From the NCBI GenBank assembly GCA_027579435.1, contig JANBPK010000810.1, positions 62,001 through 126,000 of the forward strand: DNA of 64,000 nt, given 5' to 3'. Made by a program: the position numbers and the translations under genes. Under the pieces are notes generated by a model that did no database searches, was not told where the DNA came from, and was given only the letters and a program-made list of their open reading frames with translations. Shown in pieces: positions 36,176-47,745 of the stretch; position 1 is the stretch's first letter, and the number at the start of each line of letters is the position of its first letter. The DNA comes from Candolleomyces eurysporus (Eukaryota > Basidiomycota > Agaricomycetes > Agaricales > Psathyrellaceae).

Positions 36176-37515
36176 CATACCGAAATGAAGTTGCAGCCTG
36201 CATATTGCAACATTCCGCCTCTCCGTCAATATTTTTTTAGTTATTGACACGCCAACCGTGCTTGCACCCAACACACTGGACGCCATTTAACATCACTCGC
36301 TTCCGAGTCAGAAGAACAAACGACTTACCGTATAAAAGATCGTCGAGCCCTCGTCGGCACTCCTCAGCTGTGATCAGGCACAAAAAGAGTACAAGCGTTA
36401 GTGACTCCGTGTGTCATTCTTCGAGCTTCAACGAGACGTCATCGCACCTGCATCTCCTTCGAGTATGCCTCCAAGTGGCCACAGGCTGGGCATTTTTCTT
36501 TCACCAGTGTACCTTGGTCTCCTTGGTCATGCCGCTTCGTCAGGGTTTTCCGTTTCTGCTGAAGAGGAGACGGAAAAGCATCGGGATGCGACCGAGTTGT
36601 GATCACAATATTTTCGTATGCTGCAGCCAGAAGTCAATACTCTGCGCCAATGACTCCTGACGGCTTCACTGACAACTTGCAGGCTCTTCATGACGGCACT
36701 GTTCACAAACGACGGTCGATTCTCCGTCCCTCGGTAAATCGAGCAAGGTCCCGCAATTGGGGCAGAACAAAAGTGAACCTGGCTTTGAGAGAAAAGGGCG
36801 TATTGTCAGTATTGCTGAATTTGCACCTCGAGACCAGGAACGAGAATCTGACCTATCTTGTGCGCAGACATTTGGTTGCTACGGAGTGAAACGCGAAAAG
36901 CAAAAAGTCGCTTCCGCCGTCGATCGAGCGCTCTCCCTTTACGTGGGAATCTGATCAACTCCGCGAGCCTTGAACCTTGATAAGCGGAGAACAAAAAGCC
37001 CGCCCAAAAAGGATACTCCCCCACTTCAGAACAAGGATAATCAGCGGGGCGCCTATTCATTTTCTTGTTCTCGTGAGGAGGAACCCAACAGCAAGACAAT
37101 TAGTCCGTCTGCGATCGAGATGTGACGGATTAGTCGTACCCTTTGCTTGGCTCCTAGCGGATCGTTTTCGTAAGCAATCTCTTCCGCAATTGTTGTTCTT
37201 CGATTTGTGGGTCCAAGTTTCGCAGACATATAATTGTCGAAGGTCAGGCCAAAGCGATCCGTCTGGGCTTGATTCTCTACTCCTCTGTGGTCTCGTCGTT
37301 GGTTGTCTCCCTCCTGCTTTCCTCTCTCCATCTCCCTTCCTACCACGGCATAGTATTCCCTGTCTGCTCTTTGTTCGACCTTCGTCGACGATCCTCCAAC
37401 GCACCGCATTATACACGCAGCGCGTGTCTNCCCACTCTGTCTCCCGCATCTTGACGAAGCATCCTAAACGACATCCAACGACCGGCCACCTTTCATTCAC
37501 CAGCCCCATATTATA
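36176..37515. other. Intergenic region / probable long 5' leader
   Basis: No gene is supported. The last few hundred bases are pyrimidine-rich (37290-37515) and probably hold the promoter and leader of the following gene. An ambiguous N lies at 37430. Confidence 0.4.
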
Positions 37516-38876
37516 ATGCCTTCCCTTTCATTCCCTTCCCCCTCCTCCTCTTCTTCTGCTCCTTCTCCTTCTCCCAATTCCCGCTCTTTCATTGAACGCT
37601 TCCGTGAGGTCAGCGCCCTCTACCACTGCCGCGCAGAAGCCTTTCGCTTGACCCTCCAACCCACCTCGCATGCTCGTCGCCGTGCAGCCCTCCTCAACCT
37701 CCAGGTTGACACCAACAAAGCTGTCAAATGCGACCAGCGACAGGTCAGCAACGTCCCCCTGCCTATCATTGACACCGAGCCCTCCCCACCTCCCGTAGCT
37801 GCCTTCCCGGAGCTACAATGGGTGCACGAGGAAGGACAGTCCGTTCCCTTGTCGGTGGGTTCCTCATCCTCCGCGTCTTCTTCCACCGAAGACGAAGACG
37901 AAGACGGTGAAAGGGACATGGATCTTGAGACCACCGACTTGAGCAGCAGCGACGCCAGTCCCCTTGTAGAAGAGTGGGATATGGAGGCTATCACCGCAGC
38001 CCATGCTGCAGCTGCAGCTGCCATCCAACGTCCCTCCAACCGCCCCACCCTCCGCTGCGTCATCCCCTCGGTTCCTACCATCATTTATCCTTCCCAGGGC
38101 CACCAATACGCTCAGGAGCCGCAGGTTGAGGAAGAAAACCTCAGGTCGTACTTTTCCCCAGACTCTGAATGGTCAGCAATCACCTTGACCTCCGAGAAGC
38201 CTTCTTTCATCAGTTTCGACGGCCACCGACAGTCTATTGCATCGGTGCTCGAAGAATTTACGGTTGGCCCCGACGATGAACTGCAGTACCCGCCTCTCAA
38301 CGCCGATATCGGTCCCTCGGCCATCACCATCGCGGCCCCGCATCCTCAGCGACGATACCTCCAGCCCGGTCTCGAAGTTCCCTCCGAGGCGCACAGGATG
38401 AGTTGGGGATGCGGCGAGAGTGTCTCTGGCGACATTAGCGAGTACGAGATGGAGGAGGATGAATATGTCTCCTCATCCTCGTCTGCAAGTGTTTCCAGCG
38501 CCTATTCGTCATCCTCAGCGGCGACGACTGGAAGCTCGACCAGCAGCTTGTATACTCCTGTAAGTCCGAGCCATTGCTACTATTATAGGAAGAAGGTGAC
38601 TAACTACTAGCCTCGTCTCTTTGTCTCTTTGAAATATAGGATGATGATGGCCAGTCAAGCAAGAGGAAGCCTTGCACTCGAGCTCGGAGCCCCATCATGA
38701 TTCGCATAAAGCGCAGCGCAGGTAGCCTTAGGTCCTCCTCCTCTGAGGTTGAAGGCGACATCACCGAGCAAGGCGAGATCTGCGAGAAGAGGCCCAGGTT
38801 TGAGAGGAAGGACTGGGTTCATCCGTACGCCAGACGCTCGACGAACGGCTCCTTGCGTTCTTCGTCTAGGAGGTAG
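37516..38876 (+). CDS. Ser-rich low-complexity protein of unknown function
   Basis: Two exons (37516-38559 and 38640-38876) give 426 residues. The N terminus is a Ser/Pro run followed by a short ordered stretch, RSFIERFREVSALYHCRAEA, with an Arg-rich helix. Then come long acidic and Ser-rich linkers (SSTEDEDEDGERDMD; EEDEYVSSSSSASVSSAYSS), an Ala run (AITAAHAAAAAAI) and a basic C-terminal part (SSKRKPCTRARSP, IRIKRSAGSLRSS, KDWVHPYARRS). There are no membrane segments or enzyme motifs. The basic/acidic alternation suggests a nuclear or regulatory protein, but this is a guess and I do not recognise the family. Confidence 0.65.
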
Positions 38877-39844
38877 AGGCGGGTGTTGTACGCTCGCTCT
38901 TCTCCCATAAAAAAGGCTAATCGTAAGTCGCTCCTTGTCTCCCTATTCCTGACCAAGCTGACTCACGATGTCCTTCGGTTCCTAGGCGTCTCCCTTACGT
39001 TGCCTTCGATGAATCCCTTCACCTTTTCCAAAAATTTTTTGTCAACTCTGTTAATATGTCATGCCTTCTAACGTGCCGGTCAACGAGAAACCCCAACTTA
39101 CGTCGCCGCTCATTCATGNCCCCCCATCTGCATTATGCTCCCATTCATTCATCCGTCGATTTATTGATTCATTTGGACATGATTTAACTTATATCCATTC
39201 GTTCAGACCCCGTAATACCAGCCATCATCCATCCCCTCCCCTCTTCCACTTTCCGACATCCACACGCGATCCACAGCGGAACATCCTTCGCCCCACGACA
39301 TCTCCTTTATGCATTATGTCTGCCATTCTTTGGATTCATTTGGACTTTCGGCTTCGACGATTTATCATCATATACCTTACCGCGCAACCCTTCTTGCGTG
39401 GCTTGGCCGGGTCATGGATCCCCTCCATCCATGCAAGAGCTGCCACTTTCTTTAATAATAATAACCTTCCTCGGGTCTAACTCGTGGTTGTTTCACTTAC
39501 ATATAGTTTGTTGTAATTAATACGTGCACTCTGTTCGCTTTTTCACCTTTTTTCAAAACAGTGTACATCTTATCTTGTACTTGTATCTAGCGACATGTAG
39601 CCCTATCCTACCCCCGTAATCAAAAATAAAACCCCTCATCCTTTAATTGCCAATTGGAGAAGGCGTTCTATCCGCAAGGACTCTCACTGGGACATCCCAC
39701 GCAGAAAGCCGGGTTTCACTCGGGCCTGAAAGCCTGAACACGCGTACAAATGATTTACATACAGTACAATAAAGCTCATATCGTACACAATTGAAGCGGG
39801 AAGCGCATACCGTAAGAAAGAAAGCATCCGATACATCACTCTCG
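38877..39844. other. Intergenic region, 3' flanks of two convergent genes
   Basis: AT-rich tail of the Ser-rich gene (38880-39640), with an ambiguous N at 39119, and the 3' flank of the thiolase gene. Open frames here lack coding features. Confidence 0.4.
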
Positions 39845-41862
39845 TTAAAGCTTGGCTCGCTCAAGCAAATACTGGGAAGCCGTCTTCGACTTGACCTTAT
39901 CTACGTCCGCGAAAGTGACAGGTCGGCACTCGTGTGCGTGGTTATACCCAACACTACAAACAATTCAATGGGAAGCGGAAGAGAGAAAGAAGTCAGACAC
40001 CGCTCGTTCTGCATGGGTTTGCGAAGAGACTCACCGGTCCCGACCATCCTTACCGCCCTCCTTATAGAACTCAGGTCTGCGGAGAAGAGAAACGACAACT
40101 GCACCACCCAGACCGACGTTATGAATCAATCCATATTTGCCCCTCTTGTCCGGAATGTCGAAAAGACCAGGTGCTTGCATAGGCCCCGCCCCTAGAGAAA
40201 CACCAGTGTCAATGACAAAGTTGAAATAGAAGATTGCAACAGGGTTGAACGCACAGTTTCGGAGTTGCACTATTGGCAAGAGGGGAAAAGTCAGCTATTC
40301 GTAGCCCGCAACGAAGTTTAAAGCACGTACTCATGATATAGAAGTGCATGCCCAAGCCAGTAGCACCGAGTGGGTGACCCTTGGCCTCAAGTCCACCACT
40401 GGGGTTGACAACGTATTTTCCTCCATACTGAAGGGACCAGACAACTCAGTCCATTCGTCTTACAACTTCGTGTCATAGCAGTCGATTCACTCACGGTGTT
40501 ATCTCCCCTCTCTACCATCTTGTGCGCCTCGTCCTGTTCACAGAGACCAAGAGCGGCATATGTGATCAACTATTCAAATAATTCACCGTCAGTCCACGCA
40601 ATGCTCAGGACAGACAATGAATGAGCCACCAACCTCATTTGCAGCGAAACAATCGTGCAGCTCCACAACACCAACCATGTCACGGCCTTCACCAGGTGCA
40701 AACCCTGCATCGGCGAAGACTTGGTCAGCACACTGCTTGCTCATGGCGTAGCCAACGACGTCCATGGCGCTTCGGCCTTCGAAAGTGGTAGAACCGTCAG
40801 TGGTGAGAGCCTGTGCGACAATCTCGATTGCCTGGTTCTCAAGGCCGTGCTTATGGACAAAGTCTTCAGAAGCTACAATACATGCAGCAGCACCATCCTA
40901 GACAGATACAGTGTGGTTGAGTATGAGTTGGCCGGAGCGGGGTGTGACGAGAGTAATGAAGCGTACGGAAGTAGGGCTGCACATGAACTTGGTCAAGTTC
41001 CTAGTGATCTTCGTGGCATTGAGGACCTGTTCCTCTGACCACCCATCTCGGAATTGCGAGTACGGGTTGTTCAGAGAATGCTTGTGGTTCTTCGAAGCTG
41101 CAGTCATCCTTAACATGAGCAACGCAAGAATGGGAGCCCAGAACTAACGCTGTACTCACCAATCTTAGCCAATGTATTCACATCTCCGCCATATTTGACA
41201 AAATACTCCTGGGCACCATTATCGAACATCCTGGGAGCACCGGGACCATGGTTCTCCCCAAGGTCAGCTTCCATCTCTATCGAACGCTGGCCAATGAGGG
41301 CGGTCGGCTGAGGCCTGTCAGGGAAGTTGGTGCCCAAGCTGCCTGGCTTCATACGTTCGAAGCCCAAAGCGAGAGAGCATTCGACCTGGCCATACTTGAC
41401 AGCATTGTTGGCTTGGTAAAGAGCAGCGGACCCAGTGGAGCAATTGTTGTTGACGTTGACGATGGGAATGTGGGTCAAGCCGAGGTTATAAAGCGCACGC
41501 TAAGACGTGGTACGAGAATTAGTGGATTTGGCCTTAGACTAGGATGCATCGTAAAATACCTGTCCAGAGGTAGAGTCTCCGTAGCAGTAGCCGACATATG
41601 CAATCTTGACGTCGTCATATGTGACCCCTGCATCCAACAAGGCTTTCGTCGCTGCCTCAAGACCCATCTGACCGACGAGTTGATGTTCACCTCTAGCCAA
41701 AGGAGGTATATTACGAGGAACTCACATCCTCAGTGGTCCTTTGACCTCTGGGCTATACCAACACGAACGTTAGGCCTATCGGCGGCAATACACTGGCAAC
41801 ATACTTACCTTAATGAACGCGGTGCATCCACCACCGATAATGAAGGTTCTACGACCGGCCAT
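39845..41862 (-). CDS. SCP2/SCPx-type thiolase with peroxisomal AKL ending
   Basis: Thiolase of the sterol-carrier-protein-x class, which cleaves 3-ketoacyl-CoA in peroxisomal beta-oxidation. About nine exons from ATG 41862 to TAA 39845-39847 give about 450 residues. Exon 1 ([18 protein letters not shown]) joins to PRGQRTTED, then [14 protein letters not shown] and [12 protein letters not shown]. The active-site cysteine sits in [21 protein letters not shown] and the histidine motif [10 protein letters not shown] follow, then [20 protein letters not shown]. The protein ends RAKL-stop, a plausible PTS1 signal for peroxisomal import. No sterol-carrier (SCP2) domain follows, so this is the stand-alone thiolase form. 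Confidence 0.87.
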
Positions 41863-42284
41863 GGCTAATTGATGGTAACTGAAAGAATGCGGGGTATGGG
41901 GAAGACGACAGAGAAGTTGGCTCTATAAGGCTGATCATTGCATCTGATATTTTGAAGTGAGAACCGGGTGTCGGCCTAAGCAAGTCCCCATTCTTCAACA
42001 TCATCACCTGTTTGGGACACATGACCGTAGCACTCCAGGTCGTGCTCAAAGTGTGAGGTCATGGCTACAACACTCAGCGTATATTACATATTTCTTATTA
42101 CTTCTCAGATCTCAGAGTCTAATACAGCAAGGAATATTGTCGTGTCGAGGCACTCGTTAGTCAGGTGAACGTTCTCGAAAACACGGACCCAAAAATGGAT
42201 GCCCCGATTCCTGGAAACTCACTGGGAAAGCGCCCAATAGATATGTGTAAGTGAAAGCCGTTGACAATTACACTAAAAATTTAT

Positions 42285-42350
42285 AGGGCTGCCCAATTGT
42301 TAATTATTCTCTTTGCTTGCTCGCCCTTCCTAAAAAGTGAGAGTATCATA
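42285..42350. repeat. Solo terminal repeat related to the 43922 element
   Basis: TA followed by GGGCTGCCC, a short spacer, then TTTGCTTGCTCGCCCTTCC and a GTGAGAG word. This matches the left end of the small element at 43922-44067 in the same orientation. No matching right end lies within the next few hundred bases. Confidence 0.55.
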
Positions 42351-42541
42351 TCCTGACCTTGGGCCCGAATGGTAAGGTTTCGAAGTACTTCGCGGTTGGC
42401 TCTTGAGCACTTGACAGTTCTCTGTGCAAATTCGTTCCCGGAAGTTAGATACACGCGCAAGCGAAACCACAATATCGGACACCGTTGCGCTCTGATAATC
42501 GTACACTGATGTGTACCATCCAGACGCAACAACGGTATATT

Positions 42542-43822
42542 TCAAAGAGTTCGTGTCAGCGTCAAAATTCCCCTTTGATCAAGATTCGACAATTGGGACG
42601 AAATACGACCAGAATGCTCGCCCCAATTCGTTTCCCAAAAGATACCCCTACAACAACGAAGGGTGAACCCGAACTTCACTTCCCTCAACCTCAAGAACGC
42701 AGGTCGCTGGACAATCTCGTCCAACCACCTCCACCGCTGGCCAGCCAATAATTCATTGACCTCCCTCTCAATAAACTTCGCACACCCGTCGTATTCCACA
42801 CGAATCGTGGTAAGATGATTTTCATTGTCCGCTTGCGAGAGCCTGTCGAGCGCTTCGACGAAAACGGGGAATGAGTTGTGGCCATGCTGCTCAATAGTCT
42901 GGAAATCAATCATCAGGATAAACTCTTTGAGATTGGGGAAGCGATAGAGGGGGATGACCGCCGGAGGAACTGGTTTCTGACAAGCCCTCTGGTGGACTGT
43001 GTAAGACTCGATGGAGGCTCCGCATACGTCGAATAAGCAATTCCAATCGGCGTCGTTGAATTCTGAGCCCTCATTTGAGGTATTGACTTTGAGATGGGTG
43101 AGTTTAGATAGGTCCAGAGTTGCCTCGCTGTTTTCCGAGCAGGGAAGCAGAGCTCGAAATGCCCTGGGAGAGGTCGTGACGTGCAGCCGCCGGAGGCGAG
43201 CCCGCACTGGAATCGACGACGGGCTCGAAGGAGAAGCATTGAGTGGGAAGAGGGCACCATGTTTGGCTGGATTGCGGGGACCTGGCTTGCGGGAGCCTGG
43301 CTTGACGACATCGAGAACGAGTTCCTCGAGGTGGCCATATCGCGTCAACAGCCCGATGTCAAAGCCGGAGATGAACGACAATGTTATCGAGGTAACATGA
43401 GGCCTTGCCATGACCTCGCACAACGCAATCTGCACCCTAGGCAACAGCCTCTTCCACTCCAAGCTCCTTGACGGCCCAAACTTCCCAAATATGGAGAAAC
43501 GGGTTAATGAATCTAACAGGGGTAGGACAGCAAGGATTGCCTCGGAGGGATTTTTGTTGAGCCAGTTAGAGAAAGTGATCACTCGAATGGTCAAGGATTT
43601 GATGCATTGACGCAAGGAAGGCCGTTCATCGAGGAGAGATTCGAGCGTGTAGCATTCATATTCTGCACTGAGTTCTATGTCGTGGAATAGGTAACCCCTT
43701 GTGCGTACGGACGATGCCTTGGAAACGAGGCTGAGTGCCTGTAGGGTGGCGGAATCGGATTGAGCCTGGTCTATCACCAAGTCAATGATTCCCTGCGGTA
43801 TTCCAGGGGTTGCTGGAAACAT
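42542..43822 (-). CDS. F-box/LRR-like protein
   Basis: A single uninterrupted exon from ATG 43822 to TGA gives 426 residues. The N terminus, PGIPQGIIDLVIDQAQSDSA then LQALSLVSKA, resembles the degenerate F-box of the large agaricomycete F-box-like families. The rest alternates hydrophobic strand-helix units (for example LEELVLDVVK; LTHLKVNTS; FPNLKEFILMID) in a leucine-rich-repeat-like pattern. Such proteins usually act as SCF ubiquitin-ligase adaptors, but the target is unknown. The open frame continues upstream of the chosen ATG without another Met. The absence of introns is unusual here, and the gene lies between termini of a small inverted-repeat element. Confidence 0.7.
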   Translation of the reverse strand: MFPATPGIPQGIIDLVIDQAQSDSATLQALSLVSKASSVRTRGYLFHDIELSAEYECYTLESLLDERPSLRQCIKSLTIRVITFSNWLNKNPSEAILAVLPLLDSLTRFSIFGKFGPSRSLEWKRLLPRVQIALCEVMARPHVTSITLSFISGFDIGLLTRYGHLEELVLDVVKPGSRKPGPRNPAKHGALFPLNASPSSPSSIPVRARLRRLHVTTSPRAFRALLPCSENSEATLDLSKLTHLKVNTSNEGSEFNDADWNCLFDVCGASIESYTVHQRACQKPVPPAVIPLYRFPNLKEFILMIDFQTIEQHGHNSFPVFVEALDRLSQADNENHLTTIRVEYDGCAKFIEREVNELLAGQRWRWLDEIVQRPAFLRLREVKFGFTLRCCRGIFWETNWGEHSGRISSQLSNLDQRGILTLTRTL

Positions 43823-43921
43823 ATCTGCTGGAGTGCAAGAGGAGTTAGGATGGTATGTAGGAAAGACAAAAAGACCCAATCAGGACCGTTTGAGAAGCTG
43901 AGGATCGAGGGATCGCGAATA

Positions 43922-44067
43922 GGGCTGCTCAATATTCTGTTTGCTTGCTCGCCCTTCCTAAAGTGAGAGCTGGCCAAAGTGAGAAATCGCCAAAAGCGGA
44001 AGCACCAAACTCTCACTGTTTTGGCCTGTTCTCGTTTTGGGAAGGGCGAACAAGCAAAGAGCAGCCC
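43922..44067. mobile_element. 146-bp MITE-like element with TA flanks
   Basis: The terminal inverted repeats begin GGGCTGCTC and continue TTTGCTTG(C/T)TCGCCCTTCC. The left copy has about 9 extra bases after GGGCTGCTC. Flanking TA dinucleotides at 43920-43921 and 44068-44069 fit a TA target duplication, as for Tc1/mariner-type MITEs. There is no coding capacity. Confidence 0.65.
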
Positions 44068-44069
44068 TA

Positions 44070-45700
44070 ATAAATCATCGTTCCAATAGCCAAACCTCAG
44101 GTCCAGGAAGAAGGGACTACGATACGCTCGGGGGAATTCCTTGGGTCAATGAACCGCTAGCGCTCACCGTTCTCTGGTGCCATCCAGAGCGCCTAGTATT
44201 AGGTCGAGTATAAGTAGCGCCCTAACTCAAAAAAGAAGCCATCTAGGTTAGTTATCTCCTAGGCTGACATACTAAAGGCATGTGAGATAGAGGGGACTTG
44301 TAAATGAGATACCCGTACCAAAACATATGTCAGTCCCTCGTCCACAGCAGTGCCCTCAAGTTCTTTGAGATACCAAGCGGTCCATAGTAGAGTCCCCCTT
44401 TCCATCGCCCCCGTCCTTGGTTTCATCCATGCGATTCGAAATCGAAGCTAACGAGAGCTGTTGCTGTCGCATGGCAACTCCAACAATTTTGAATCTCACA
44501 AACGTGCGAGTGTCCGAGCGAGATCATAATGTTAATGTTACGTGGTGTGTGCTCATGCGGCGCCTTTATCTATCGAGCATCTCGGGCAATGGGTACATCG
44601 GTAGTAAAAATAGGTAGATAGGTAGTATAAGCTACCGCATTGGCTTTTCAAGGTGATTTCGGGGCGGTGCCAGTAGTTCATTCCTAGTAGGTGTCCCCTG
44701 AGGTACCCCTATCAGAGTTTGCCTACGCCAAGTGAACTGTCCAGAAAAAGAGTCCAATAAAGTTTTCTCCAAGCTCGTCTTATCGTGATGGATTAAGAGA
44801 CTCCTCGAGGTGTTTTCCATTCAAAGAGAAGATCTTGGTAGGCATCGATGCATCAACGGAGACACTGTTCTTCAGCCTCTTCTCTTGGCCGGTAGAATGC
44901 ATACACCGAACGCTATATATAAAATACTTGGAGCTGGAGACTCGGAGAAGAGTGATACCAGAAGCCCATGAAGCTGTTGTCTTCCAAGTGTTCTCTGTCA
45001 CCCGTGTCGAGGCAATCCGCGAACGTGCATAACTCAGCTCATCTCAAGCTGTGCATACCTAGAGAGGAGTCTCCATGCATCCTTGTTATGGACTGTACAC
45101 CTCTTTCAGCCAAGGCAAGTCCAACGTTTGAGTAACTTGGGCGAGTCGAAGGAAGAGACGTTAGACGTTCAAAAAGGAAATAAGTGCAAGCGCGCTATCA
45201 GCGATGGGGTGCACAGGGCGCATCAATCCGAAGGTTGACGAGAGCTATTTTTGTCGTCGCTAAAAACGCGCAGGTCGATTAAGTCCTCGAGGCCGAGGTC
45301 GAAAATAGATTCACTCAGCGGAGTTCAACGAGCAATGGGCACACGACCATCCAATTCCTAACTACTCATGGTCCAAAACATATCCGGAAACAAAAAGACC
45401 ATTCTAACACCGACGCTCAAGCGGTGGCGCCCGCCACCGACGTTCTGGTTTGGTCCTCCAAGTCGACGTTGTATTTTTCGTGTAGAGAAACTTCATGACA
45501 CAAATTGGAAGATACATCAAACACTCATTAAGGACTAGCATACGGAAAGAGTTACACGGGTTTTATATCAAACAACAACAACGAGGAGGGGGATGGACAG
45601 TACTAGGTAGAGAGAAAATAGTGCAGTAGCAAGTAGTAAAACGTTAAAACACCCAACTACCCAAAAGCTCAATACATTCGTAATGGTACATAAAAAAGAT
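44070..45700. other. Intergenic region, no gene seen
   Basis: Between the small element and the permease stop. A CTATATATAAAA word occurs near 44911-44922, but no coding sequence follows it. A GTGGCGCCCGCCAC near-palindrome lies at 45425-45438. Only short random ORFs are present. Confidence 0.4.
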
Positions 45701-47745
45701 CTACAGATGAGGAGCATTGAGCAAGATGCCCATGAGACATCCAGAGAAGGTAGCGGCGATGGGCACGGTCATGACCCAACCCAAGAAGATCCATCCAATA
45801 GCCCGCCAGTTAGTCGCACGCCAGTCACCATTGCACAGCGAGACACCAATGGTGGAACCGACAATGCACATGGTAGTCGACACGGGGATACCGTACTGCG
45901 AGGCGAGGATAACGGTGATCGAGGCTGAAAGCTCCATCGAGAACCCACGGGATGGGGAGTGGAGGGTGATACGGTTACCGAGGACACGCATAATGTTGTA
46001 GCCGTCTGTAGTAAATGGTCAGTCAAAAGTGTAGAGGTTGGTTATTGAGATTAGAGAACGCACAAGTAGCAAGACCGATCACAAGCATACCACCTCCGAA
46101 TGCCAACGCCCAAATGGGAACGGGTGTCCTTGAGCCAGAGATTTCACCAGTATGCCAAACGTGGAAGATGACGGAGAATGGACCGATGGCATTCGAGACA
46201 TCGTTGGCACCATGGGCGAAGGAGGCAGTGCAAGCGGTGAAGACTTGGAGGAAGGAGTAGAGATGTTCGGTATCGTTGGGATATTGCCTAGCACGGGCGT
46301 GAATTTCAGCAATACGCTGAGCGGACCTCTCGCCCTTTCTGGCTTGCATTGCGTGAATGTCGACATTGGCACCATAAGTGAGAACCTTGTAGACGAAGGG
46401 GAAGGCCCGATAACGGACAATAATCCAAAGATTTTTAGGGAGGATCCAGGGTCCTTCAATAGGGTGGGTCTCGACTTCGGTAGCAAGGTTGCTGGCCTGC
46501 GGAGCAGGAGCGGGAGTTTCCTCAATGTCAGAAGACTTCTCCTTCTCGTCGCCCTTTTCAGAGTCGGTATTGTCGCCAGCTAAAACGTTGTTTCAGACCG
46601 CGGTCCGTCCAAAGACAAAAAAACCACTTACCAGGAGCGGTTACTCCGTCAAGTTCATTTCCTTCGCGAANGTGGTAGTTGGGCACGAATTCATGCTCTC
46701 CGGCATCCTCTGGGGCAAGTCGCTTCCAAAGGAGAGGTCCAAGGAAGAAGTGGTACCACCGGATGGCTGGAGAAAATGATTAGAATGGAAAATTCAGATA
46801 TTACGAGCACCACTCACTATGATCCTTCTTGATGACCCTTGCGTGGACGAAGGGGAGCCAGAAAAGAATGGACAGGAGAGCAACCACAGATGCAGTGCCG
46901 AGAATAGCCGCAGCCATGGAACCGGCAGGAAGATCCTTGAGACCCAAACTGGGGGAGCCCTTGTAGATGATGGCCATGGTAAGGATGGCACCAACAAGGA
47001 AGAAGATGACGGGGGCGGTGTACAAGCCCCACCTGGTAGGGTCCTTGCGAACGAGGATGCCATACTTGATCAGAGAGTAGAGGACGATACCAAAGCCAGC
47101 GGAAATGCCGGGAGCTACAATTAGGTGAGTGCGACGGCAAAACACATAACTTTGAAGGGACGAACCGATGCCAAATCCAGCGAAGATGGTAGCAACACCC
47201 TTTCCGCCATTCCAGCCCCATTGGGGAGCATCCCAACCACCAGTAGCAATGCCGACACCAATGACGGAGGAGACAATGGAGTAGGTGGTAGAGACGGGCC
47301 AGGAAAAGCGGGTGGCAATGGTGAGCCATACTATTGAAAAATGTAAGGATGAAAGGATTTGATATGATCACTGGGTGAAACTTACTAGAAGAGGCGACGA
47401 TGGCGCAGGTGAAGGCCAAAAGCTGAACACCAGCGTTGCCTTGGAAAGAGCTTGCAGGGATAATGCCATCCTTGATGGTGGAGGTAACACGGGCACCAAC
47501 AAGGACTGCTCCCAAGAACTCCATGACTGCAGCAGCAAGAACTGCCTGCTTCAAGCTGAGGGACTTGGAAGACACGGAGGCTGAAAAGGAAAAATAAGTA
47601 TGGACGGTCAAGTGAATATGACTAGGATAGGAAACTTACTGGCGAAGCTGTTGGCGACATCGTTCGCGCCAATCATGAAGGCATCGAGGCCGGCGAAGAT
47701 GGTGCCAATGGCGAAGAGGTAATCCCACTGGTGCTGGACAGGCAT
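45701..47745 (-). CDS. PHO89: PiT-family phosphate permease, Pho89 type
   Basis: Plasma-membrane cation-coupled inorganic phosphate symporter. Eight or so exons run from ATG 47745 (MPVQHQWDYLFAIGTIFAGL) to TAG 45701-45703. The two inverted PiT signature motifs are present: IGANDVANSFA near the N terminus and AHGANDVSNAIGP in the second half. Many membrane helices are interrupted by a large cytosolic loop rich in charged residues (DSEKGDEKEKSSDIEETPAP). The C-terminal half contains YGIPVSTTMCIVGSTIGV and ends MGILLNAPHL. An N at 46671 falls in the loop; counted as one base it keeps the frame (NTT codon before REGNELDGVTAP), so it is a real base there. Confidence 0.9.

Noticed and set aside
37620..38084. 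154-codon antisense frame over the Ser-rich gene
   Set aside because: Shadow of low-complexity coding sequence on the plus strand.
42542..43879. Longer start for the F-box gene at 43879
   Set aside because: The frame there begins with TTG. The first ATG (43822) gives the natural start MFPATPGIPQ.
44905..44925. TATA-like word as promoter of an unannotated gene
   Set aside because: No open frame with coding features follows within several hundred bases.
46817..47611. 264-codon open frame on the minus strand within PHO89
   Set aside because: It reads the permease exons partly in a wrong frame through retained introns (His/Pro/Cys-rich). The spliced model gives a proper PiT protein.
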